From assembly GCF_963678635.1 (NCBI RefSeq), contig NC_087068.1:49187724-49251723 (forward strand): a stretch of DNA of 64,000 bases, in the 5' to 3' direction. The DNA comes from Symsagittifera roscoffensis. Taxonomy: Eukaryota > Xenacoelomorpha > Acoela > Convolutidae. The notes under the pieces were generated by a model. The model made no database searches. It saw only the letters and a program-made list of their open reading frames with translations, and was not told where the DNA came from. Of this stretch, positions 8,901 to 17,031 are shown piece by piece. The position numbers and the translations under genes were made by a program. The first letter of the stretch is position 1. Every line of letters starts with the position of its first letter.

Positions 8901-11900
8901 TTTGTGATTGCATAAAAACATCGTCTAGATAGGTGATTGCGTTTTTCTTGAGTATTAGTGGTCTAAAAATTTTGCTCATAAAAGCTGAAAATGCTGCTGG
9001 TCCTATGGATATTCCATAGAATAAGCGGTTGAATTCATATTGTTGGTTTCCGATAACAAATTGTGTTAAACGTCGTGATTGTTCATCTAGTGGCATTTGA
9101 TTGTATGCACTATTCATGTCGGCGGTTGTGAAGTATTTGCCGTTTATTTTTGTTAAAATAACTTGTATTGGTTCAATGGGCCAATTACATTTTGATTCAT
9201 CTATGAGTGAATTGAGGTATCTAGCATCGAGAACGATTTTTAACGATTCTCCTTTAGCTAGAATAATAACGGGGTTGATGAATGTGTTGCCTTTTGGTTG
9301 TTCTTCTTTATTAACCGGTGATATAATGTTGTATTGCTCTAAAATATCGAGTAATCTGTTTACTTTATCATGTAAGTGAATTGGTACTTTACTTGCTCTT
9401 TGTTTTTTGAAAACTGCGTCTGGTTTTAATGGGAGATGTAGTGATGAACTGATTTTGCCAACATCGAATTTTGATGTTGCATAGACTGATGAATATTGAA
9501 TTAGCTGTTTGGCTAACTTTTCAAATTCGTCTTGTGTTATTTGTGAATGTTGGAAATTAAACATTGTTAAAAATTTCTGTTGGTCCTCTGTGTAGTTACT
9601 GATGTTGAATGTAGGTTTGAAATATGGAGTTTTTGTGAAATAATCCGTATTTCTGTTTTCGTTACTTATTATATTATTTATAGATAATTCTTCATTAAGA
9701 ATTGTAGATTGGCAAATATCTAGTAATTGGAGTATATTATTTACGCGATAGGCTTTTTCGTGTATTGGTGATATTGTTGCGTTGGTTTCACAATATCCTA
9801 AAAGTCCTAATGGTAATGTTACTTGGTAAGGTGTGTTGTTATAGACATGTAAGGAGATGATATCTGAATTCGAATTTTTCAAATATTTTATTGAAGAGAT
9901 TGTGATTTTGAAAAATTTATGAATCGGTTTGAATTCAAAATCTGACATATAAAATTTTTGTTTGTTTTGTGCTTTATCATATTGGTGAACTTGTTTGATT
10001 GAAAAATTATAGATGTTTCCTGATAGTGGTTTCAGGTGTTTTCTTTGTTGGTTAAATATCGGATAAAATTTTGAAAAGAATGGTGGTTGTTTATTCAATC
10101 TTTGAAAAAATGTTAAGGATGTTTCTTTTGTTTTTGTATATTTATCTTTGATTAATATTTTACTATTTAGTATGTTAATTGTTGGTATATACTTTGAAAT
10201 AAATGGTATTCCAATGATATTATATTTAATATCGGTGATATGGAATATTTGTTTAAATGGCTTATATAAAATTTTACTTTGTTCCATTGTTCTGGTAGGG
10301 AGGAGAAATAATTGGATTTTTCCGTAGTTTATCAATGTTGATCCTTGTGCTGTCGCTAGTTTGCTGGAGGTTTCAAGAGGTGTTAGCTTTGGGTGTAAGA
10401 TTTTTATTTCATTCCATGTGGGAATGTTTATTATGTTTGATTCTGCTCCTGAATCAATTAAAAAATCTATTTCAAGGTCTGGTGGTTGAAATTCTTTATT
10501 TCTTGGGCTTTCTAAGAGAAATGGTATTGTCCAAATTTTTTCTTTGGGTTGTTCTTTTTGTATATTTTGATAAATGTGGTTTGTATTCAAGCATTTTGTT
10601 ATGGTATTTTTATTGGTTTGATTTGTAGTGTTTATCTCATTTGTTTCTTGCGTCGTTGGTGTGGAATTTATGGGTGTAGTGTAATGATTTTGAAGAATTT
10701 GTGATTGATTTTCATATATATGTGATGGAAAGGGTTGTTCATATATGACAGATTCATAGTCATTTTCGACTTTTATCATATTGATATCAAGAGTGTTTTC
10801 AGTATCACTTTCTGAATCTGATGATGTACAGTTTATTTGATTGAGTTGTAACGTATCAGTTACTGTGTCATCAATACCTGGAGGGTCTGATGTTGTTTCT
10901 GGGTTAGCTTGTACTTGATTGATTTGTCTTTGATGTTTAGGTGTACTGCTTCTGTGACGATTATTAGAGTTATTGTAGTGATTATTATTTCGGTGTGGTG
11001 ATTGGGAATAATTTCGATAGCGATTATTATAACTTGGGTGTCGGTTTTGTGAATTATTTCGCGATCTGTTTTGGTAATTATTGTTTGGTCTGTTATAGTT
11101 CGATCTATTATATGAGTTATTCCTTGATCGGTTGTTCGGGTAATTCTGGTTTCGGTTGTTTGAATAACTTCTGTTTCGATTATAGGAGTAGTTTCTATTC
11201 CTATTGTATGATGAATTTCGTGATTGGTTGTTTGGATAATAGTTATTTCTTGATTGAGAATTAGATCTAGAAACAAATCGTTGTGTATTTGAATTTGATC
11301 TGGAGTAGTTATTTCGACTATTCGGTCTATTGTAGTGATTTTGTGATGAATTATACGTGTTTCTTCGTTCTGGTGATCTTCCTCTATAACTTGAGTTATA
11401 TGGAGATTGATTTCTTGTATAGCTTGTATTGTTTGGGAGTGGTTTTCCTGAACTGTTGTTGCTGTATACATTTTTGTTTGGTAGGTTTTGATCTTTTTTC
11501 ATGTATTGATAAAATGATTTATTTGGTTCTTTGTATTTTTGAGGTTTATTTTGACTATCTTGTTGTTTTTGTCTACATTCGGAAATACTATGTCCGTATC
11601 GTCGGCAATAATTACACCATTTTTTGAAAGATGGTTTGCCTTTAAAGTTCGGGTTCTTTTCGTAAATATTGAGTATTTCAGTGATTTTTTCAACGAGATC
11701 TGTTTCTGATTCTTGTATATTATTAATATTAGTGGGAGTCGTTGCAATTTTGTTAACGTATTGTAATTTCAGATTTTCCGTTTCTTCTAATTTCATTGTG
11801 ATTTCTGCTTGTTCTAGTTTGTCTACTAGTTTTCTAAAATCTAAATCGGGTTCTCGAATTGAAGAAGGATGTGATGCTCTCTTTTTTATTGCTATTTTCC

Positions 11901-14139
11901 TTAATTGTGGTGTTAAGGTCATCATTAAGATTTCTGTCATCTTAGTGTTTTTATAGTCATGTGTATTTAGTGAATATGCTTTTCGAACTAGTGTTTCGAT
12001 TCTTACTGCTATTTGCTTGATGGTTTCGTTTGGTAATCTGCGAATTTCATTACATAAAACTCTTTGTTGTTGTTTGTTTCTTTCGGAGTCAAACATTTTT
12101 GAAAATTCTTGTGTAAATCTTTTCCAGTTTGATTTTATTTCTTGAGGTAGTACTGAAAACCATTTTTGGGCTGCGCCATCTAAGGTTGTTTGTATCAACG
12201 CTGTGCGTCGATGTATCCAGTTTTGATGTAGTGGCGTGTTAATTGGTTCAGGTCCAATATTTAAAATTAAATTTGCTGTTACTGCATTTAAGTAATCTTC
12301 TACAGAGTATTCAGGGTCTGTTCCTGTGAAAACCATTAAGGGTTTATTTGATGTTATTGATGATCCACCCATAAGGTATGGATTCATTGTCATTTGTAAT
12401 GATTCAGCTGCATTTGGCATTTGAGAAAAATTTGAAAGTTGGTTTCTTGTTATTTCATGTTGTTGAAGATAATACGGGAGTGGTATTTCATTTTGCACTT
12501 GTGATGGTTGATACGAGTGTGTAGTCATTGGATTTTGTTGTTGAATTGGTTGAAAAGATTGTATATTAATTGGATTTGGTTGTTGAATTGGTTGTTGATA
12601 TTGTGCATCTGTTGATTGTGGAGAAAAATTTCTATGGTTTGTACGTGTTTTCTGTATTCCTTGTCTACGATATTCTTGAGTATTTGGTGCAAATATATCT
12701 GGTTGTAAGAAATCTTCATCTGAGGATAAATAATCCATTTGATAAGATGTTTGTTTTTTATTTTTATTTTGTTGAAAAAATGGGTAATTTTCACTGCGAT
12801 CCTGTGGAGGATTTGGTTGAAAATTTGTGGAATTATATTGGGCCGTTGGGTTATCCCAGTTTCGAGGTTTTGTATATTGATTAAAATTTCTTTGTGGTTT
12901 ATAATTTGTTTTTGATGGATGTGTATAATTATAATTATGGTCTGCAAAGTTGTTTCTAGTGAATGTTTTGCGTGTTTTTGATGGTATTGTCATGGGTTTG
13001 TATGTTTGGTAATCCATATGTGAATATTTAGGGGCAACCGAAGGTTTAACGGTTGATTGTAAGGTTACCTGTGTTTGTGAAGGATTTGTATTTCTTGGTG
13101 TTGTTAAATTTGGGCGTATTGGTGAAATACTTTGTTGTGTAGTTGTTGTGTGTACAATTTCTTCATTTATGAAGTGTGATGGTGTCTGTATATCTTGTTG
13201 AGTAAGATTCCTAGTTCCATTGAGGTTTTCATTGTGTATGACTGTAGAGTTTAAACTATTATTTTGTGTATCGGGTAAAAATGTATTATAGTTTAATGGT
13301 GTTGCATCAATTGTTAATGGTATTACTCTTACATAATCTCTTATGTAAGATATTGTACCTATTGCTTGACTTGAGATTGATTGTGGAAAGTTTATAAATA
13401 CGGGATGAGACCATTCGGGGTCCCAAACATAATCTGATTGTTCTGTGATAGCTGTATCATCGTTCGAGTTTTGGGGTCTAAAATTTTTTCTTGCTTGTGC
13501 AATTAAATCAATATTGTGTGTAAAATAATCTATTATGAACCATGCTAAAATTTTTTGTAAATCGTGTTTGGTATGTTGTGAAACGTCGTCTTTCGTGAAA
13601 TTTTCTTTAATGATGTTTAAATAACTAGAGAGTAGTGTGATTTCATGTCGTACTCTTAAATGTTTAGATGTTTCTGTCGGTGAGACATTTGTTAATGGGA
13701 GTTCATTTTCTAATATCGAAATATAACTATATATTAGTGCGAAAACTTCATTGGTGAAAATGGAGTTTGCTCTTTGTGAGTTATGGTATTGTATGCTTTT
13801 TATATATTCTGAAAAAACTTTTGAAAATTCTAAATCAAGGTCGTCTGTTTGAATAGTGTATGTTCTATTATTATGGTTTGGGGAAGTGAATTCTATAGAG
13901 TAGATTCCATATTGTTGTGTTATGTTGCATATATCTTTTAGATAGTGATCTATGATTTGTCTTTTGATTTTTACATCGGGGAACTCTGTTTTACATGGAC
14001 TGATTCCGGGTTCAAATAAATTTACGAGTAAATTTTGACAAAATATGTGTTGTCCTCTATCAGTATCTGCATCTACTATAAAAGGAAAGATTTCATCATC
14101 ATCTGGAGTTTCGTCACCTGGGGTGTGCGTTGAACTCAT
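5917..14139 (-). CDS. gag-pol: Gag-Pol polyprotein of the giant Ty3/gypsy-type element (2740 aa)
   Basis: One uninterrupted frame from ATG 14139. Residues 1-300 are a folded-looking N-terminal region of unknown type. Residues 300-590 are disordered and Gln/Asn/Pro-rich. A Gag capsid-like helical domain spans about 590-800. A CCHC zinc knuckle lies at 842-855 (CNYCRRYGHSISEC). An Asn/Arg/Ser/Tyr-rich tract covers about 900-1080. The aspartic protease has its DSG triad at 1229. The reverse transcriptase covers about 1570-1790 with YLDD at 1737-1740, and RNase H about 1870-2010. The integrase has a zinc region from His2249 and a catalytic triad D2321, D2381, E2417, with exactly 35 residues between the last two. 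A basic tail of about 150 residues ends the protein. The order PR-RT-RH-IN is Ty3/gypsy. Gag and Pol are fused without a frameshift, and the Gag part exceeds 1,000 residues, far above the usual size. The intact frame suggests recent activity. Confidence 0.95.
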   Translation of the reverse strand: MSSTHTPGDETPDDDEIFPFIVDADTDRGQHIFCQNLLVNLFEPGISPCKTEFPDVKIKRQIIDHYLKDICNITQQYGIYSIEFTSPNHNNRTYTIQTDDLDLEFSKVFSEYIKSIQYHNSQRANSIFTNEVFALIYSYISILENELPLTNVSPTETSKHLRVRHEITLLSSYLNIIKENFTKDDVSQHTKHDLQKILAWFIIDYFTHNIDLIAQARKNFRPQNSNDDTAITEQSDYVWDPEWSHPVFINFPQSISSQAIGTISYIRDYVRVIPLTIDATPLNYNTFLPDTQNNSLNSTVIHNENLNGTRNLTQQDIQTPSHFINEEIVHTTTTQQSISPIRPNLTTPRNTNPSQTQVTLQSTVKPSVAPKYSHMDYQTYKPMTIPSKTRKTFTRNNFADHNYNYTHPSKTNYKPQRNFNQYTKPRNWDNPTAQYNSTNFQPNPPQDRSENYPFFQQNKNKKQTSYQMDYLSSDEDFLQPDIFAPNTQEYRRQGIQKTRTNHRNFSPQSTDAQYQQPIQQPNPINIQSFQPIQQQNPMTTHSYQPSQVQNEIPLPYYLQQHEITRNQLSNFSQMPNAAESLQMTMNPYLMGGSSITSNKPLMVFTGTDPEYSVEDYLNAVTANLILNIGPEPINTPLHQNWIHRRTALIQTTLDGAAQKWFSVLPQEIKSNWKRFTQEFSKMFDSERNKQQQRVLCNEIRRLPNETIKQIAVRIETLVRKAYSLNTHDYKNTKMTEILMMTLTPQLRKIAIKKRASHPSSIREPDLDFRKLVDKLEQAEITMKLEETENLKLQYVNKIATTPTNINNIQESETDLVEKITEILNIYEKNPNFKGKPSFKKWCNYCRRYGHSISECRQKQQDSQNKPQKYKEPNKSFYQYMKKDQNLPNKNVYSNNSSGKPLPNNTSYTRNQSPYNSSYRGRSPERRNTYNSSQNHYNRPNSRNNYSRSNSNTQRFVSRSNSQSRNNYYPNNQSRNSSYNRNRNYSYNRNRSYSNNRNQNYPNNRSRNNSYNRSNYNRPNNNYQNRSRNNSQNRHPSYNNRYRNYSQSPHRNNNHYNNSNNRHRSSTPKHQRQINQVQANPETTSDPPGIDDTVTDTLQLNQINCTSSDSESDTENTLDINMIKVENDYESVIYEQPFPSHIYENQSQILQNHYTTPINSTPTTQETNEINTTNQTNKNTITKCLNTNHIYQNIQKEQPKEKIWTIPFLLESPRNKEFQPPDLEIDFLIDSGAESNIINIPTWNEIKILHPKLTPLETSSKLATAQGSTLINYGKIQLFLLPTRTMEQSKILYKPFKQIFHITDIKYNIIGIPFISKYIPTINILNSKILIKDKYTKTKETSLTFFQRLNKQPPFFSKFYPIFNQQRKHLKPLSGNIYNFSIKQVHQYDKAQNKQKFYMSDFEFKPIHKFFKITISSIKYLKNSNSDIISLHVYNNTPYQVTLPLGLLGYCETNATISPIHEKAYRVNNILQLLDICQSTILNEELSINNIISNENRNTDYFTKTPYFKPTFNISNYTEDQQKFLTMFNFQHSQITQDEFEKLAKQLIQYSSVYATSKFDVGKISSSLHLPLKPDAVFKKQRASKVPIHLHDKVNRLLDILEQYNIISPVNKEEQPKGNTFINPVIILAKGESLKIVLDARYLNSLIDESKCNWPIEPIQVILTKINGKYFTTADMNSAYNQMPLDEQSRRLTQFVIGNQQYEFNRLFYGISIGPAAFSAFMSKIFRPLILKKNAITYLDDVFMQSQTKDEMFKVLETYHQILQNENLKAAPDKSHFFLTRVKFLGHNIERKTITPLKSRIDAIQKLQPPTNKKKIQEFLGMLNFLSKYVYKMQLYLRPFYNILRQQNNFEWNTEHQTRFEEIKKLLTEQISNTIPDPDQPFYAMCDASNFGIGAALLQSHNGTNKMNLISANSRLFTQAELRLSTLMRECTAIIYTLTEYEFLILGSKHPTVLFTDHKPIIFLFTQKSNPNHRVYRFQLILMKFPNLHIVWTAGKNLALPDTLSRNTPPELLTRKTTVEIPKNIKFYLAENETSPRLECKYAVKTDIEQSQINNLQHFPLYLDCQNNHYEVDLLGTSTFKPIPYSQWIKNNTQQKRTKQHLPKKDHFPLIEKEDLTDKINLSGPQTNDSKYTINQVFDLHDPLDTIPLSKLEIENIFLPPTETITISTLKQYQNLDPVIRQLKSWHKYKTKPIKADSTILGNKTLLRYFRKFNNTTINEKTDLLEYNLNESTVPCLPISMILIAFNISHTQNIKGHSGSEKTYSNFIQNFYFPNAPIWIKVLCNDCIVCQLNKPYPNQKQIAQKQDFKGQSLYFNHRISFDTKGPISPSSEGNSYIMVIVDAFTHYVALNPVPHCNAYYAYTTLYEHWIAKFGLPEILVTDNGTEFINNEIITLCHLYNIKHKPRTSHAPWTNGLVEGMNRSLQEYLRCIINGNDTKYTEWSADVKLFPLAYNSQITTTLGMSPYEMVFNQKPRKPIMFTANSHKNAQGYCQPNKDSICYNLPLHTHDEDHFHHPQILKLASGTHTEWILNRDKKHNEIYQKITKKLLQRQNINEQINSRFTPASDLKIGTFVLIPNFNTQKGISKKLQPLRKGPYQIIAKPTDVTYKIIDSNKKEIVQHRNNLLPYYPKEYALRELTQLYSFTGLKIIQNEPHLKNTEQNDNPTENQNTKPIATKNNTQNHKESPKQRKNRKMTEQIIPQEEIDKSEHRKTTRLRNQPRKNYKMFIPQSKILKKVEFKK

Positions 14140-14581
14140 TTTTTCGTTCGATGACTGTTAATATGTAATTATTAATGTGTCGAATTGGTTGATTCCAGTT
14201 GTATAGATGTACTGGTTTGTGTTTATACTGCTTTTTTATTCTTCTTTTTCCTCTTTGTGATGAATTTGAAGTTGTTTCTGAGTCAGAAAAATATAATTGA
14301 TCGTGTTGTGGGTAATTTTTATCTATTGATTCTTTTAGTTTGTAGAGTTCGTCTAAACTGTTGGTTTCTGATTCTGAAAATGCGTTTCGATTTTTTGAAA
14401 ATCTTTTTCGTGTTATTTGTCTTTGTTTAGTGATTATTTTTCTCTTTAGTGTTTGTCGTTTTGTTCGAATGTATCCAACTGTTTGTGTATGAGGTGTGAT
14501 TACAAGGTCGTATTTTTTGTTATCTATTTCACAATTGTGTAAAACGATTGTTTGTTTATTCCCTAGGTTTTTAAATGACAT
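14114..14581 (-). CDS. Small basic protein upstream of Gag, 155 aa
   Basis: ATG at 14581, stop at 14114. Its end overlaps the Gag-Pol start by 26 nt in another frame. Residues about 38-65 are dense in Lys and Arg (RTKRQTLKRKIITKQRQ), followed by an acidic, Ser-rich stretch (SESETNSLDE) and a second acidic/Ser patch. Another basic run (KRRIKKQYKHK) follows. Such a charge pattern would fit a nuclear or RNA-binding regulatory protein, as in complex retroviruses, but no family match is visible. It is the first ORF after the leader. Its overlap with Gag-Pol implies leaky scanning or reinitiation for the big frame. Confidence 0.6.
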   Translation of the reverse strand: MSFKNLGNKQTIVLHNCEIDNKKYDLVITPHTQTVGYIRTKRQTLKRKIITKQRQITRKRFSKNRNAFSESETNSLDELYKLKESIDKNYPQHDQLYFSDSETTSNSSQRGKRRIKKQYKHKPVHLYNWNQPIRHINNYILTVIERKNEFNAHPR

Positions 14582-15097
14582 AAGGTTTAGGATGACGGGT
14601 GCAAAAGGTTGTTAAATGATTTCTATTTTCCTAAACTGTTAGTTCTTACGATTTTTTGGTTAGCTTAACCTGGGTCTATTTGTTTAGGGTTGGAGAGAAA
14701 AGTATATCGATTCCAAAGAATGATTTTTACTTTCTCGTGACTAGTATAAGCTAAGGTGTTAACTTACTTAATCTTACTTAGGGGTAGTGATTGTGTTCAA
14801 GGGTTGGAGAATAGTAAATCGATCCACAAGGTTCAGGTATAATTAGAACGCGAGTAGTTCGTTAGATACTATTTTAAACTTACTAAGTCTAAGATTTATC
14901 CTGGGTCTGGTAAGAGGGGGGATCAAGTGAAGGATGAATAACCGAAGTTCTTCACTGTTTATCCTAATTTGAATGATTAGTTTTGTTTAAAAATTTCTAT
15001 TAGTCTTGGGTCTTTAGAAAGGGTTGGGTAGTGAATCGACGTTTGAGGTCGTTAGACACTAATTAAGTGGGTGGGGGAGAACAAAGTTGTTCTGTTT

Positions 15098-15182
15098 GAT
15101 CCAAGGATAAGCCTTGATGATCAAATTTAAAATGTAATGAAGTAGAAAATGATTTAAGATCCAAGGATAAGCCTTGATGATC
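15098..15182. repeat. Duplicated 25-nt element in the leader
   Basis: The sequence beginning gatccaaggataagccttg occurs at 15098-15122 and again at 15158-15182, a period of 60 nt. The core AAGGATAAGCCTT is itself nearly palindromic, so each copy could form a small hairpin in RNA. It lies in the leader, where retroelement dimerisation or packaging signals usually sit. Confidence 0.8.
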
Positions 15183-15511
15183 TGGTTTTAAAATTAAGTG
15201 ACTTTAAGTTTTAATGAGGTTTTAAATTTGTGTAAAGGAAAGATTTAGTATTTTATGATATTAGTGAGTTGATGATTGCTGTTATGTTTTAGGTGATGAA
15301 GCTGGAACAACAGGATGATTTATGATTACTAACCATTTATTGTCATGCTACTAATTTTTATTTTTATTTTTCAATAAATATTTTTCAAACATGTTTTGTA
15401 TAATACTGCAGAATTTTAGGAAAACGATCTTAGATCTTTTTATCAATCGTTATTGTATAATATTAATTTTGTTTAGCGCCTGAGATGATTTTGAAGATTT
15501 ACTTCAAGGTT

Positions 15512-15745
15512 TTATGTTTGCAAATGGAAATCTAAATTCATTGCAAGTAGTATTCGAAATATAAAAGTTTGTTCTGGCTTTTGCCGAACTATCATGTAAC
15601 TATACGGCAAGTTTCTACTTTGTCGTATGTCGTCTTTGGTTCGATGTCTTCTTCCAATTCCGGGTAGTTCTATTATGGTTCGGAATATTGGCTCGGATCT
15701 ATTGAGTCGGAGAGACATTTCAATTAAATTATTGTCGTATAACAT
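15512..15745 (-). CDS. Possible small leader ORF, 77 aa
   Basis: ATG at 15745 and a clean frame of 77 codons, containing PGIGRRHRTKDD and several basic residues. It is the first ORF of any length after the candidate primer-binding site. Frames of this length occur by chance in the window, and there is no recognised similarity, so it is offered only as a possible upstream ORF. Confidence 0.2.
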   Translation of the reverse strand: MLYDNNLIEMSLRLNRSEPIFRTIIELPGIGRRHRTKDDIRQSRNLPYSYMIVRQKPEQTFIFRILLAMNLDFHLQT

Positions 15746-15820
15746 TTTGTAAATGTTTTTGTCTAATTTCTAATCTAATTTTGGTTAATTCTAATCTAAT
15801 AAGGTCTTGTTCGAGACTTA

Positions 15821-15831
15821 TGGTCGCACCA
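15821..15831 (-). promoter_or_regulatory. Candidate primer-binding site of the giant element
   Basis: Read on the minus strand this is TGGTGCGACCA, beginning with the TGG that pairs with the CCA end of a tRNA. A CA dinucleotide (15835-15834) and a 2-nt gap precede it, the spacing seen in many retroviruses and gypsy-type elements. The tRNA is not identified. The second LTR is outside the window, so the boundary cannot be confirmed. Confidence 0.4.
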
Positions 15832-15833
15832 GA

Positions 15834-16131
15834 TGAGTTAGGACTGGAGTGTAACTCATAGAGTAATTTCGGATAGGGTACACCGTCTGCTCGTCACGCT
15901 ATCTTATTTTCGGCCGGATAGATTCGTGCAACTTCTTAGTCTAATACCGATCCTAATCTTACTCTTATACTATCTAGTCTCAGGTTGTTTAACTAGTCTC
16001 TGCTAGGCTCAATAGATCTAGGGTATACTGGTTTATTGCGGCTGCTGAAGTGCTCGGGAGAGTCCAACTAATTTCTAAGTTAAATTCAAATCTCTCTGGT
16101 GCTGAAATTACAAGTAACTTCAGCACTTACA
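15834..16131 (-). repeat. Candidate 5' LTR of the giant element (upstream end)
   Basis: This stretch lies between the candidate primer-binding site and flanking DNA. On the minus strand it could begin TGTAAGTGCTG near 16131 and end in CA at 15834. It contains an AATAAA (within gccgcaataaacc) and a TATAAG box further on (gatagtataagagtaag). A small inverted repeat, gtgctgaa/ttcagcac, lies at its upstream end. The matching 3' LTR would be beyond the left edge, so the outer boundary is a guess. Confidence 0.35.
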
Positions 16132-16428
16132 AATAAGTGGGTTGTTAGTTAGATGGATCATGATTGGTTAATATTAAATACTTTACATTGGTAAAACATT
16201 TAATTTATCCAATCATAAAATATAGTTTAGATCAGGTTCCACGACCTCAAAAAAGCTACTGCTTTTTACCATTAAGGCTACCCATACCCCAGAATAACAA
16301 TGACAAACATCAAAAACCCCGCCCCGCTGTCGTGTTAGAATTAAAACAGTGGAGGGGGGAGGGCTATAAGGGAAAAGACTTTAATAAATAAAAGTCGAGG
16401 ATTCCATTTTGAAGAATTTTGCTTTCAG
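16132..16428 (+). other. Probable intron remainder between the retroelement and the host exon
   Basis: No coding signal on either strand. It ends in a splice acceptor (gaattttgctttcag at 16414-16428) directly before the death-domain-like exon. It also holds a short GC-rich patch (ccccgccccgctg and gtggaggggggagggc, about 16319-16367). Confidence 0.4.
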
Positions 16429-16650
16429 GTTATCAAAACACATCAACAAAACTATCCCAACTCAATCGAAGATGTTATGCTGAATTGCATGTCGGTTTGG
16501 AAGCAGGCTAAGTCAACTACTCATAATAAAGTAGATCAACTTAAAGATGCATTCAGAAGGTGTAAGCGCGAAGATTTAGTGCACATGGTCGAACAGAAGC
16601 AAGCCGAAACTCAGATACCAACCGCAAGCCTCACAGTGGAAGAACATTAG
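16429..16650 (+). CDS. Putative terminal exon encoding the end of a death domain (73 codons)
   Basis: Directly after a pyrimidine-AG acceptor a phase-0 frame runs 73 codons to TAG at 16648-16650. Base composition is less AT-rich than the surroundings. The text has the shape of the last helices of a death domain: a YP motif, then a Trp-Lys (VWKQAKSTTHNKVDQLKDAF), then RRCKREDLVHMVE. This matches the family pattern W-K...L..AL+...R.DLV. Death domains mediate assembly of signalling complexes downstream of receptors and adaptors. Only the C-terminal part is in this exon. Upstream exons would have to lie beyond the retroelement, to the left of the window. Assignment to a specific gene is not possible. 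Confidence 0.55.
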   Translation, partial: VIKTHQQNYPNSIEDVMLNCMSVWKQAKSTTHNKVDQLKDAFRRCKREDLVHMVEQKQAETQIPTASLTVEEH

Positions 16651-17025
16651 AAACCAATGCATACTTTTTGCGACGTATACATAAACATAATGATAGTTAG
16701 CTCAACTGATATTGATATATTTAAATTTGCAGTCTTTTCAACTCCCTATTTATTCTGATTACTTATTTTTGAACGCTGACATTATCCCAAATGCATTACG
16801 GGCTTAAATTTTGTTCACACTGTTTTGAATCAATCTCGTTAATTCCACTCTATATTCGCGCTATGAAGGCAATTCTAGACTGTCGCTGCCAAAATTCAAA
16901 ACTTGTAGACTTTTCAGACCAAGGCTTATATAAAATCTACAATGTGGACCGTAAGAAAATATGAAACGTAATAAGTGCAATACCAAGAAATTGGGATTAA
17001 CTTAAACCAAATAGTATTTTTTATC

Positions 17026-17031
17026 AATAAA
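17026..17031 (+). promoter_or_regulatory. Polyadenylation signal after the death-domain-like exon
   Basis: AATAAA within ttatcaataaagtc, about 375 nt after the TAG of the exon, followed by A/T-rich sequence. It is a plausible end for a 3' UTR of that size. AATAAA is common in AT-rich DNA, so this is supportive rather than decisive. Confidence 0.4.

Larger units (their letters stand above)
14582..15820 (-). other. Leader region of the giant element, with short repeats
   Basis: About 1.2 kb between the candidate primer-binding site and the first ORF. It contains a loose repeat of a GGGTTGG...TCGAT type near 14690, 14800 and 15025 and a perfect 25-nt duplication listed separately. An ORF of 77 codons (15745-15512) opens near its start but resembles nothing I know. 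A leader of this length would hold packaging signals and a splice donor, but none could be identified with confidence. Confidence 0.45.
1..16131 (-). mobile_element. Giant envelope-bearing Ty3/gypsy-like retroelement (left end missing)
   Basis: The grouped features above form one element. All long frames lie on the minus strand, they overlap or nearly touch, and they share a coding strand that is A-rich and G-poor. That composition ends at about 15.2 kb. The internal part in view is already more than 15.8 kb, against 5-9 kb for ordinary Ty3/gypsy elements. Every visible frame is intact, which points to a recent insertion or continued selection. Confidence 0.8.

Noticed and set aside
10860-11471. 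203-codon minus-strand frame inside Gag-Pol
   Set aside because: It lies within the Asn/Arg/Tyr-rich tract of Gag-Pol in another frame. The low-complexity, stop-poor sequence explains it.
15801-15831. tRNA-like string with GTTCGAG and terminal CCA
   Set aside because: The stems do not pair in tRNA geometry and an encoded CCA is not expected in an animal tRNA gene. Better explained as a primer-binding site candidate.
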